NCBI RefSeq assembly: GCF_963860125.1
Contig: NZ_CAWLFA010000001.1
Span: 124,001-188,000 of the forward strand
DNA: 64,000 nt
DNA from: Picosynechococcus sp. PCC 7002
Lineage (GTDB): Bacteria; Cyanobacteriota; Cyanobacteriia; Cyanobacteriales; MRBY01
Direction: 5' to 3'
This document shows positions 8,167-15,946 of this stretch, in pieces. How positions within the stretch are numbered: the first letter of the stretch is position 1; every line of letters starts with the position of its first letter. The position numbers and the translations under genes are program-made. The notes under the pieces are model-generated. The model searched no databases, was not told the origin of the DNA, and was given only the letters and a program-made list of their open reading frames with translations.

Positions 8167-9045
8167 ATGAAACTTTCAACTAAGTTCCTGACGCCATATC
8201 TTTTTCTGTTACCGGCCCTTGCCATTTTGGGCTTAGCGGTCGCCCTCCCAGCTCTCCAAGCGTTTTACCTCAGTTTCACCGAGTACCAATACGACCTGAC
8301 CCAAACGCCCCGTTGGATCGGCTTTAAAAATTTTGCCCTGCTGCTCCAGGACGATCTATTTTGGAAAACCTTGGGTAATACGGTGTTGTATCTGATTGGG
8401 GTCGTACCGATACTAGTGAGTTTTTCCTTAGCCTTGGCCATTTTGGTGAACCAGAGTCTCCGGGGAATTACTTGGTTTCGGGCGGCTTTTTATACCCCAG
8501 TGATCGTTTCTCTGGTGGTGGCGGGGATTGCCTGGCGCGCCCTGTATGCCTCCAATGGTTTTTTTAATCAACTTCTGAAGCAAGTCGGTTTAGGGGATGG
8601 GATTCCTTGGCTGACGGATCCAAAACTCGCCCTCTGGAGTGTGATGTTGGTTACCATTTGGAAAGGGTTAGGCTATTACATGGTGATCTATCTAGCGGGG
8701 TTGCAGGCGATTTCTCCGGAACTGTATGAAGCAGCTTCCCTAGACGGTTCAGACGGTTGGCGCAAACATCTAGACATTACAGTGCCCTTGATGCGTCCTT
8801 ACATTTTGCTAGTGTCTGTGATTTCGGCGATTTCGGCGACAAAAGTCTTTGAAGAAATTTATGTGATGACCCAGGGGGGGCCGTTAAACGCTTCAAAAAC
8901 GGTGGTCTATTACCTCTATGAGCAGGCGTTTCAAAATTTAGAGATCAGCTATGCTTGCACCATTGGCCTAGTCTTGTTCCTGGTAATTTTTGTGCTCTCC
9001 ATTTTTAATCTTTATCTGTCTCGCCAAACCAATCAAGGCTTTTAG
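8167..9045 (+). CDS. carbohydrate ABC transporter permease (MalF/UgpA type)
   Basis: Inner-membrane permease subunit of a CUT1-type sugar or glycerol-phosphate importer, 292 residues with six hydrophobic segments. The N-terminus LTPYLFLLPALAILGLAVALP is typical of UgpA/LacF-like subunits. The EAA loop that docks the ATPase is seen as YEAASLDGSDGWRKHLDITVP near residue 190. No binding protein, second permease or ATPase gene lies nearby, so its partners must be encoded elsewhere, as is common in cyanobacteria. It ends 6 bases before the convergent murJ stop. The substrate cannot be inferred. Confidence 0.92.
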   Translation: MKLSTKFLTPYLFLLPALAILGLAVALPALQAFYLSFTEYQYDLTQTPRWIGFKNFALLLQDDLFWKTLGNTVLYLIGVVPILVSFSLALAILVNQSLRGITWFRAAFYTPVIVSLVVAGIAWRALYASNGFFNQLLKQVGLGDGIPWLTDPKLALWSVMLVTIWKGLGYYMVIYLAGLQAISPELYEAASLDGSDGWRKHLDITVPLMRPYILLVSVISAISATKVFEEIYVMTQGGPLNASKTVVYYLYEQAFQNLEISYACTIGLVLFLVIFVLSIFNLYLSRQTNQGF

Positions 9046-9051
9046 CTTCCC

Positions 9052-10653
9052 TTAACGGCGCTTGAGTTTGCCCTTGATGCGCTGCCAAAAAATTTCGAGT
9101 TCTGGCAGTTTCAACAAACTCGCGAGGCCGAAGAAAACGGCTAAAGAAAAGGCGATCGCCACGAATAATTCCAAGCCCTGCACATAGAGGTTTTGGCCGA
9201 AACTCAAGGATTCTACCCCCAGCGAAATTCCCCAGCTTACAAATCCAGCGGCGATCGCTGCCCCCGTTAAGCCCAGCAAATTTAAGCCCCATTCTCCCAA
9301 GGGCAATCCGCCGAGGCGACGGTTTAAGATCCCAAGCATCATAATGATCGAAAAAACATTGACCCCAATCGTGGCAAAGACCAAACCCGGCGTCTGGAAT
9401 TGGTTTACCAAAATAAAATCTAAAAACGCGTTCAAAAAAATATTAAAAACACTAATCCGCGACGGCGTGACCCCATCCCCCAAGCCATAGAAAACCCGCA
9501 CCAGCACATCCCGTCCCAGGTAGAAAAACATCCCCATCCCATAGGCCATCAAGACTGGAGCAACAATGGCCGTCGCTTCCGCCGCAAAGGCATTGTATTC
9601 GTAGATAATCCGGATAATCGTCCGCGCCTGGGAGACAAAAATTGCACTCAGGGGCAACATCGAAAGGGCCGTGAGTAACAAACCCTGACGAATGCGAATC
9701 TTTAAATCATCCCAATTTTCTGGGGCCGCCAACCGTGAAAACACAGGCAACAACGGTACCAAAATCATGTTGGAAATAATCCCCAGGGGTGTAAGGACGA
9801 TGAAATTGGCATAGCGCATCGCCGCCGCCGCACTCTCAATGTAGGAGGCAAAATACATATCGGTATAAACATTGATATGCAGCATCCCCGAAGACAAGGT
9901 GGCAGGCAACATCACCCGCATCACATCCTTCACCCCTGGAATATTCAGATCCAACCGGGGCCGCAGGGTACCTAAGCCCGATTTCCACTGAGCAAACACC
10001 TGGGCGAGCCACTGCCAAACCGCACCAACGAGGGTCGTTCCAGCGAGGACAATACAGCCCAACTGCATATATTCGGGGGCGCTGGCCTGTTCCCCCAAAA
10101 TCCAGATCAAGCTGCCGACCCCGAGCACCACACTGAGGCTCGAAAATAACGGGCTAATCCCCGGTAGCCAATATTGATCCGAAGCATTTAACACCCCGAA
10201 ACCAATGCCAATCAGACCCGCAAAGACCGCCAAAGGGGCCATAATCTGCAACTGCAAAATCGCCAACTCCCGCACGGTGCCCTCTAAACCTGGGGCCACC
10301 AAGTCAATGAAAAATCCCGCAAAGACCACCAGCAACACGGTGATCAACAGGAGTCCCCCCGTCACTAGGGTAGAAACTGTCTCGACGAGGGGCGCAGCGT
10401 CTTCTTGATCCCGCTTCGCCAAGATACTCACCAAGGCACTGTGAAATGGCCCATTGATTCCCCCCAAGAGAATGAGCAAAAAGCCCGGAATGATGTAGGC
10501 ATAGGCATAGGCATCGACCACTGGCCCCACCCCAAACGCCCGGGCGATCGCCTGCTCTCGCACCAAGCCGAATACCTTACTAATCAGGGTGGCGATCGCC
10601 ACAACCCCCGCAATACCAGCTAGCGAACGAGACTTTCGAGGAGAATCAGTCAC
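9052..10653 (-). CDS. murJ: lipid II flippase MurJ (MviN family)
   Basis: Polytopic membrane protein of the MOP superfamily that exposes lipid-linked peptidoglycan precursor at the outer face of the plasma membrane; 533 residues with about 14 hydrophobic segments. Family features are visible at the N-terminus: ATLISKVFGLVREQAIARAFG, then DAYAYAYIIPGFL, followed by NGPFHSALVSIL. The C-terminus is basic (RIKGKLKRR). It is convergent with the sugar permease gene and divergent from psbZ. The class A PBP at 12.0 kb is a functional neighbour in the same pathway but is on the other strand. Confidence 0.96.
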   Translation of the reverse strand: MTDSPRKSRSLAGIAGVVAIATLISKVFGLVREQAIARAFGVGPVVDAYAYAYIIPGFLLILLGGINGPFHSALVSILAKRDQEDAAPLVETVSTLVTGGLLLITVLLVVFAGFFIDLVAPGLEGTVRELAILQLQIMAPLAVFAGLIGIGFGVLNASDQYWLPGISPLFSSLSVVLGVGSLIWILGEQASAPEYMQLGCIVLAGTTLVGAVWQWLAQVFAQWKSGLGTLRPRLDLNIPGVKDVMRVMLPATLSSGMLHINVYTDMYFASYIESAAAAMRYANFIVLTPLGIISNMILVPLLPVFSRLAAPENWDDLKIRIRQGLLLTALSMLPLSAIFVSQARTIIRIIYEYNAFAAEATAIVAPVLMAYGMGMFFYLGRDVLVRVFYGLGDGVTPSRISVFNIFLNAFLDFILVNQFQTPGLVFATIGVNVFSIIMMLGILNRRLGGLPLGEWGLNLLGLTGAAIAAGFVSWGISLGVESLSFGQNLYVQGLELFVAIAFSLAVFFGLASLLKLPELEIFWQRIKGKLKRR

Positions 10654-10874
10654 AATCTTTTAGGAATTAAAAAAATACAATAAAAAGCGAAAAGCTTTCC
10701 CATTCTCACCGAGAATGCCTTCTTTGAGAATCACTTGCGGCCCCATCTACCAGAGAAGGTCAATTTTCTGGTAGCTTACTATAAACAATGAAAACTTTAG
10801 GATTTTCAAAACCCTATTTGGCATCCTAAGCCCATAAACCCCATTTGCTTGCTGTCTTGGGAGAATTTTAAAAA

Positions 10875-11063
10875 ATGACTATTTTATTCCAACTTGCCCT
10901 TGCTGCCCTCGTGGCCCTTTCGTTCCTGATGGTAATTGGTGTTCCTGTTGCCTATGCTTCCCCCACCAACTGGGAACAGTCCAAATCCTTGATTTTTGTC
11001 GGTTCCATTGCTTGGACTGTTTTGGTCATTGCCGTCGGTGTCCTGAATTTTTTCGTGATCTAA
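10875..11063 (+). CDS. psbZ: photosystem II protein Z (Ycf9)
   Basis: Small thylakoid membrane subunit of photosystem II, 62 residues with two transmembrane helices (about 4-26 and 38-60) joined by a lumenal or stromal loop SPTNWEQSKS. The start MTILFQLALAALVALSF and the loop are diagnostic of PsbZ, which sits at the edge of the PSII core and stabilises its contacts with PsbK and Ycf12. It appears monocistronic, followed by a strong hairpin terminator. Confidence 0.97.
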   Translation: MTILFQLALAALVALSFLMVIGVPVAYASPTNWEQSKSLIFVGSIAWTVLVIAVGVLNFFVI

Positions 11064-11111
11064 CCACGCACATTCCTATGTTTGGCGATCAGGACGGCCC
11101 TGATCTCCCCC

Positions 11112-11168
11112 AAGGTGCAATCTTCTGCGTTGGCAACCTCAACGTGATTGCACCTTAATTTTTTTATT
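11112..11168 (+). terminator. intrinsic terminator between psbZ and ribH
   Basis: Perfect 11-base arms AAGGTGCAATC (11112-11122) and GATTGCACCTT (11146-11156) enclose a 23-base loop and are followed by AATTTTTTTATT. It separates psbZ from ribH. Confidence 0.8.
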
Positions 11169-11205
11169 AATTTCCCCCTTTACACCTTTTCTCTACCAAT
11201 CCATT

Positions 11206-11682
11206 ATGGCTACCTTTGAAGGAACCTATAACGACAACACCCAAGCGCTCAAATTGGCGATCGTCATCGGTCGTTTCAATGACCTGGTAACAAGCAAGCT
11301 CCTCGCAGGCTGCCAAGACTGTCTCCGTCGTCATGGAGTCAATACCGATCCAGAAGGAGCGCAAATCGATTACATTTGGGTGCCCGGCTGTTTTGAAATT
11401 TCCCTAGTCGCCAAAAAACTGGCCGATTCTGGTAAATACGATGCCATCATTTGTCTTGGGGCGGTGATTCGGGGCGATACTCCCCACTTTGATTACGTTG
11501 CGGCTGAAGTTTCCAAGGGAGTTGCGGCGGCGGCGTTCCAAACGGGCGTACCGGTTATTTTTGGCGTCCTGACCACAGATACCATGCAGCAGGCCCTCGA
11601 ACGGGCCGGGATTAAGAATAACCTCGGTTGGGGCTACGCTCTCAGTGCTTTAGAAATGGCGAGTCTGATGGGAAAGATTTAA
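11206..11682 (+). CDS. ribH: 6,7-dimethyl-8-ribityllumazine synthase
   Basis: Penultimate enzyme of riboflavin synthesis; condenses 5-amino-6-ribitylaminouracil with 3,4-dihydroxy-2-butanone 4-phosphate. The 158 residues carry the family signatures: IVIGRFNDLVTSKLL near the N-terminus, VPGCFEISLVAKKL near residue 64, and LGAVIRGDTPHFDYV near residue 93, which contains the substrate-binding and catalytic histidine region. GVLTTDTMQQALERAG follows near residue 125. It stands alone, with no other rib gene in the window. Confidence 0.97.
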   Translation: MATFEGTYNDNTQALKLAIVIGRFNDLVTSKLLAGCQDCLRRHGVNTDPEGAQIDYIWVPGCFEISLVAKKLADSGKYDAIICLGAVIRGDTPHFDYVAAEVSKGVAAAAFQTGVPVIFGVLTTDTMQQALERAGIKNNLGWGYALSALEMASLMGKI

Positions 11683-11703
11683 GCTTTGGGGCGATCGCCA
11701 ACG

Positions 11704-11732
11704 GGATCTCAAAAAAAATCAATGAGACCCTT
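11704..11732 (+). terminator. possible terminator after ribH
   Basis: GGG(A)TCTCA and TGAGACCC can pair around an A-rich loop just after ribH, followed by a T-rich stretch that overlaps the promoter of the tRNA gene. The stem has one bulge. Confidence 0.4.
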
Positions 11733-11759
11733 GACATCTTCGTTTTTTCTTGGCATAGT
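11731..11759 (+). promoter_or_regulatory. sigma70-type promoter of tRNA-Gly
   Basis: A consensus -35 box TTGACA (11731-11736) is followed after 17 bases by CATAGT (11754-11759), which matches four of six -10 positions. The predicted start near 11766 coincides with the palindrome CGTGCT-C-AGCACG, and the tRNA begins at 11782. Confidence 0.6.
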
Positions 11760-11781
11760 TGTATACGTGCTCAGCACGCAA

Positions 11782-11853
11782 GCGGGTATAGCTCAGCGGT
11801 AGAGCGTCACCTTGCCAAGGTGAATGTCGCGCGTTCGAATCGCGTTACCCGCT
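11782..11853 (+). tRNA. tRNA-Gly (anticodon GCC)
   Basis: A full cloverleaf can be folded. The acceptor stem GCGGGTA pairs with TACCCGC, followed by discriminator T. The D-stem is GCTC/GAGC. The anticodon stem TCACC/GGTGA holds loop TTGCCAA with anticodon GCC. The T-stem GCGCG/CGCGT holds the TTCGAAT loop. The 3' CCA is not encoded. Length is 72 nt. Confidence 0.97.
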
Positions 11854-12030
11854 TAACTAAAAAACTAATCAAACAATAAAATAACCTCATCATTGGCCTG
11901 GTACAATCGTTGCGATTTGCTATAGACTGTCTGGAATATTCGAGCACATTTGTTAAACTGGCTCCGAATCAAAGACCGCGATGCATCATAATCTATCGCT
12001 TAATTCGAGCCATGCTTAGAGGATTTCGGC

Positions 12031-14442
12031 GTGTTTAATTTTGTCAGAAAGTCAGTGTCTCAACCCCTAGAAGACAACACCAATCAATTGCAGAGTGGGT
12101 CACAACCTGGGGCTAGCTCTGACCATGACTTACAAGGTGCTGAAAGGGTAGCCATGGACGGGGGAGAATTACCACAAACCATTACAGATAACGGCGCATC
12201 ACCCCAAAAGCCACAGCGAAAATCAAAAAGACGACGTTGGCGGCTTTGGCTATTGGCGGGACTTGTGCTTGGGGTTGGCAGCGGCAGTTTTCTCATCTAC
12301 CGGGGCTGGCAGGAACTAGAGGCACTGGTGCCGGAAAATGTCGATGAAATCTTAATTTATACACGTCCTGGCACCCTTACCATTCAAGCAGCAGATGGCA
12401 GTGTCATTGAAGAGGTGGGGCCTGTTTCCCATGACCGGGTCAAAATCTGGGCCGTACCAACGACTTTAACCGAGGCGTTTATTGCCAGTGAAGACCGACG
12501 CTTCTATGAGCATTTTGGGGTGGATTTACAGGGGGTCGCACGGGCCGCCTACATGAACTTTCGGGCAGGCAGAGTCGTAGAAGGGGGCAGTAGCATTACG
12601 CAGCAGGTGGCGCGTATTGTCTTTTTGAACCAGGAAATGACCCTAGCGCGTAAGGTCAAGGAAATGCGCTTGGCGACGAAATTAGAAGAACAGTTCTCCA
12701 AGGAGCAGATCCTAGAAAGTTATCTAAATTTAGTTTATCTAGGCTCCGGGGCCTATGGTGTCTCGGATGCGGCTTGGGTTTATTTTGGTAAAAATTTAGA
12801 AGAACTGACCCTAGGGGAAACGGCGATGATTGCGGGTTTAGCGCCAGCCCCCAGTTTATATTCACCGTTTGTTAATCTCCAGGCGGCGACAGTACGGCGG
12901 GATCAGGTGCTAGAGCGGATGTGGGAAGAGGGTTATATTTCCCAGACCGAGTATGAAACGGCGATCGCCACCCCCATTGAAACGAATCGGCAAACGCCCC
13001 AACGTTTACTGCGCAAATACCCCTATTTTGCTGATTATGTGAAGGCAGAACTGAAACGGTACCTTTCCCCAGAGCAGTTGGAAACGGGCAGTTTTGTCAT
13101 TGAAACGACCTTAAATCCTCAATGGCAGGAGTGGTCAGAGGCGGTTGTAGCGGAAGGAATTACGAACTACGGGCGTTATCAACGCTTTGAACAGGCGGCG
13201 ATGGTGAGCATCGATCCCCGCAGTGGCCAGATTAAAACGATGGTTGGGGGTTTAGATTTTGAAAATAATCAATATAACCGCGTCACCCAAGCCCAACGGC
13301 AACCTGGTTCAACCTTCAAAATGTTTGTCTATGCAGCGGCGATTGCCTCTGGGATGTCTCCCAATGCAACCTACGTTGACCAAGAATTTGCCATTGATGG
13401 CTACCGTCCGAAGAACTATTCCGGTACCGTCAGCAATCAAGCTGTTTCCCTCACAGAAGCCCTGACAAAATCGATCAATACCATCGCCTTGAGTGTGATG
13501 CTTGATGTGGGTTGGGACCCGATCATTAATCTCGCCCACCGCATGGGCGTTGAATCAGAGATGAAGCCCACCTATTCCCTAGCTCTGGGGGCCTGGGAAG
13601 TAAATTTACTAGAGCTAACCGCCGCCTATGGCACCCTCGCAAATGGTGGCGCTTATCAGCCTGTGTATGGCATTAGTCGAATCCTTGATCGCAATGGCAA
13701 GGTCGTTTACCAAGCGAACCGCAAACCGATCCAAGCTATCGATTCTGATAGTGCCGCCATCATGACTTACATGCTGCGCAATGTCGTGAGTAGCGGTACC
13801 GGCAGCCAAGCGAATATTGGTCGTCCAGTGGCCGGGAAAACAGGCACCTCCGATCAGGCGCGAGACCTGTGGTTTATTGGTTACATCCCCCAAATGGTAA
13901 CAGGGGTTTGGCTCGGCAATGACGATAATAAACCCACCTGGGGAGCCAGTAGTACAGCGGCGCGCCTTTGGGGTGATGCAATGCGTCAAATTGCGGCGGC
14001 CATGACGGTGGAAGATTTTCCCAAATTACCAAATTTGAATAATCGCGTCGGTTCTATTGCCGCAGAACCAATCCAAGGAGGCGCGAAAAAAACGCAGGTC
14101 GTTGCCACAGATACAGAAGAAAAAACCAGCACCACAAATTCAGAAGCACAAGAGACCACGGAAGCATCCTCTGATGAGCGCCCAACCTCAGAGGCAGCGG
14201 CGACAACACCGACGAACAATGATAATAAAGCTGTGGTCGACAATGAAATTAAACCCCCAGCACCGGCCTTTGACTTCACTGATCCGGCGGATACTGTGCC
14301 TCCCCTTGCCCCCTTACCGAGTAATAATCGACCTGCATCCATCGCAACGCCACCGAGTCCGCCGGCGGCCCCAAGACCAGCTCCTACGAATGTTGATGTG
14401 CCGGCTCCCCCTGTTATTCAGAAGAAGGAAACAGCTCCCTAG
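12031..14442 (+). CDS. class A penicillin-binding protein (PBP1A-type, bifunctional)
   Basis: Bifunctional peptidoglycan synthase, 803 residues, with an N-terminal cytoplasmic tail, a membrane anchor at about 71-90, and both catalytic domains outside the plasma membrane. The GT51 glycosyltransferase shows SEDRRFYEHFG (152-163, catalytic Glu154) and GGSSITQQ (about 185-192). The transpeptidase shows the SxxK serine at 427 (GSTFK), SIN at 481-483 and KTGT at 603-606. The last 120 residues are low-complexity, rich in Thr, Pro and Ala. The start is GTG 12031, with GAGG eight bases upstream. Its TAG stop forms one CTAG with the stop of the convergent response regulator. Confidence 0.96.
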   Translation: MFNFVRKSVSQPLEDNTNQLQSGSQPGASSDHDLQGAERVAMDGGELPQTITDNGASPQKPQRKSKRRRWRLWLLAGLVLGVGSGSFLIYRGWQELEALVPENVDEILIYTRPGTLTIQAADGSVIEEVGPVSHDRVKIWAVPTTLTEAFIASEDRRFYEHFGVDLQGVARAAYMNFRAGRVVEGGSSITQQVARIVFLNQEMTLARKVKEMRLATKLEEQFSKEQILESYLNLVYLGSGAYGVSDAAWVYFGKNLEELTLGETAMIAGLAPAPSLYSPFVNLQAATVRRDQVLERMWEEGYISQTEYETAIATPIETNRQTPQRLLRKYPYFADYVKAELKRYLSPEQLETGSFVIETTLNPQWQEWSEAVVAEGITNYGRYQRFEQAAMVSIDPRSGQIKTMVGGLDFENNQYNRVTQAQRQPGSTFKMFVYAAAIASGMSPNATYVDQEFAIDGYRPKNYSGTVSNQAVSLTEALTKSINTIALSVMLDVGWDPIINLAHRMGVESEMKPTYSLALGAWEVNLLELTAAYGTLANGGAYQPVYGISRILDRNGKVVYQANRKPIQAIDSDSAAIMTYMLRNVVSSGTGSQANIGRPVAGKTGTSDQARDLWFIGYIPQMVTGVWLGNDDNKPTWGASSTAARLWGDAMRQIAAAMTVEDFPKLPNLNNRVGSIAAEPIQGGAKKTQVVATDTEEKTSTTNSEAQETTEASSDERPTSEAAATTPTNNDNKAVVDNEIKPPAPAFDFTDPADTVPPLAPLPSNNRPASIATPPSPPAAPRPAPTNVDVPAPPVIQKKETAP

Positions 14443-15122
14443 GTATTCTGCTCGCCAAAGTAATATCCTTTTCCGTAAATGGTGTGGATTAGAGGGCGAT
14501 CGCCTTTTGCTTCTACCTTGCGTCGTAGCAAGCGTACCAGAGCCGCCAGCACATTACTGCTAGGAGATTCATCGCCATCTTGCCAGAGGTGTTGATAAAT
14601 TTGCTCGTGGGTCAGAAGTTGAGCCGGGTGCTCCATAAAATAGCTCAGGAGTTGCAACTCCCGATCCGAGAGGCGGATAGCCCGGCCAGCACGGTAGGCC
14701 ATTTGGTTGGCCACATCTAATTCGAGATCGGCAATTCTTAAACGATTAGGTGGTTCTCCCCCTGGCGATCGCCTTAATAACGCCCGCACCCGGGCCAGCA
14801 GTTCCCGCAACTCAAAGGGCTTGACTAAATAATCATCGGCACCAGCATCCAGACCAGAAACCCGGTCGTCCACCGTATCCTTGGCCGTTAAAAATAAAAT
14901 AGGCGTTGTGCGGCCTAGCGATCGCACCCGTTGGCAGATTTCAACCCCCGAATATTGCGGCAACATCCAATCCAAAATCAGTAGATCATACTCTTGATCA
15001 CAGGCCAGTTCTAACCCCTGCTGGCCAGTTTCTGCCAATGCTACGGTATGCCCTTCCCGTTGGAGCACTTGGCTCAGGGCGCCCCGTAATTCCCGTTCAT
15101 CGTCTACCAACAAAATGCGCAT
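14439..15122 (-). CDS. OmpR/PhoB-family response regulator (orphan)
   Basis: Two-component response regulator, 227 residues. The receiver domain has the acidic pair DD at 7-8, phosphoacceptor Asp51 (LLILDWMLP), Thr79 and Lys101 (LVKPFE). A winged-helix DNA-binding domain follows from about residue 130, with LSDRELQLLSYFMEHPAQLLT and IYGKGYYFG at the end. No histidine kinase is adjacent, so the partner is unknown. The overall form resembles the RppA/NrsR group of cyanobacteria, but I cannot confirm orthology. ATG 15122 gives the standard MRILLVDDE N-terminus; the longer frame is unlikely. Confidence 0.94.
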   Translation of the reverse strand: MRILLVDDERELRGALSQVLQREGHTVALAETGQQGLELACDQEYDLLILDWMLPQYSGVEICQRVRSLGRTTPILFLTAKDTVDDRVSGLDAGADDYLVKPFELRELLARVRALLRRSPGGEPPNRLRIADLELDVANQMAYRAGRAIRLSDRELQLLSYFMEHPAQLLTHEQIYQHLWQDGDESPSSNVLAALVRLLRRKVEAKGDRPLIHTIYGKGYYFGEQNT

Positions 15123-15203
15123 GGTTACTTCCAAAACACCTTGATTCCCATTATTCCCGAAGAAGGAAACCTGACCCAAGGCGATCACCGACCATTTTCC
15201 CAA

Positions 15204-15223
15204 TAAAAAAGGAAGCAGCTTCC
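15204..15223 (-). terminator. possible terminator after the DUF4278 gene
   Basis: On the reverse strand GGAAG-CTG-CTTCC is followed directly by TTTTTT. It lies about 105 bases beyond the DUF4278 stop codon and upstream of the response-regulator gene. The stem is short; the same palindrome could instead be an operator. Confidence 0.4.
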
Positions 15224-15327
15224 ATCCACTTCCAACTAATATTCATTATTCTTACTGTTATAACTACTGGGGAGATTTACCTTGTTCTATCACCAGAGTC
15301 AGAAAGAGTTTAAATCAAAATCACACC

Positions 15328-15741
15328 TTAAACCGAGGATAAAGCATTAGACTCCTGTTGCAGCAGGGTAATCAGTTGTTCGTCCCCCTGGGCTTGGGCC
15401 GTGCGGATCCGCCGTTCTAAGCTGCGACGCATATTTTCCAGGTGCACACGCCGGGCGTCTTGACCCATTAATTTAGAGAGCTGTGGGACTCGTACCGGAC
15501 AAGCTGCAGCGGCCGCTTCCTGTTGCTGTTGGGCCGTCGCTTTAACCACAGGTTGCTGAATCGCGTAGGTGCCACCCCGATAGTGGAGGAGTACTGACTC
15601 AACATCCGGACGATCAACTGTTTGCGTTACACAGTGTCGCCGCACCGTTTGTCCACGATAACGACCTAAGATATCCCCTTCTGTCACTTCTAAGGTTGCG
15701 GGAAGAGAATCATAGGAAACACCACGATATGTCAATTTCAT
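15328..15741 (-). CDS. DUF4278 domain protein
   Basis: Protein of 137 residues that begins with the DUF4278 pattern MKLTYRGVSYDS and continues with GRYRGQTVRRHC and LHYRGGTYAI. The family is widespread in cyanobacteria and has no known activity. The C-terminal half is a predicted helical region rich in Arg, Gln and Glu (RRSLERRIRTAQAQGDEQL). ATG 15741 is chosen because it gives the canonical domain start; eight upstream codons in frame are probably not translated. It stands between the response-regulator gene and clpC on the same strand, separated from clpC by a terminator. Confidence 0.85.
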   Translation of the reverse strand: MKLTYRGVSYDSLPATLEVTEGDILGRYRGQTVRRHCVTQTVDRPDVESVLLHYRGGTYAIQQPVVKATAQQQQEAAAAACPVRVPQLSKLMGQDARRVHLENMRRSLERRIRTAQAQGDEQLITLLQQESNALSSV

Positions 15742-15861
15742 AGAGATTTCCTCACTGTGCCTCAAAACTTTTTCTGTAACTATTGTTACATTAATCCCTA
15801 GATTTTCTCGAAAAAATCAGAAAAACTTAAGGATTCTACTTAGATTGCGTATAACCAAACC

Positions 15862-15886
15862 ACAAAAAAGGAGCCCGAAAGCTCCT
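15862..15886 (-). terminator. intrinsic terminator after clpC
   Basis: On the reverse strand AGGAGC-TTTCGG-GCTCCT is followed by TTTTTT. It lies 60 bases beyond the clpC stop codon. Confidence 0.8.
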
Positions 15887-15946
15887 CTTAGCATCTTAGG
15901 TTTTAATTAACGTTAGGGTTATCGACAGGCTAGAGATTGGTCACAG

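Noticed and set aside
11628..11879. 83-codon forward frame running through tRNA-Gly
   Set aside because: It overlaps the end of ribH and a clear tRNA gene; chance frame.
12018..12036. ATG at 12013 as a start for the class A PBP
   Set aside because: That ATG is in another frame and hits a stop after eight codons; GTG 12031 with GAGG upstream is the only reasonable start.
14057..14563. 168-codon frame overlapping the PBP tail
   Set aside because: It reads the Pro/Thr/Ala low-complexity tail of the PBP gene in another frame and has only basic low-complexity sequence.
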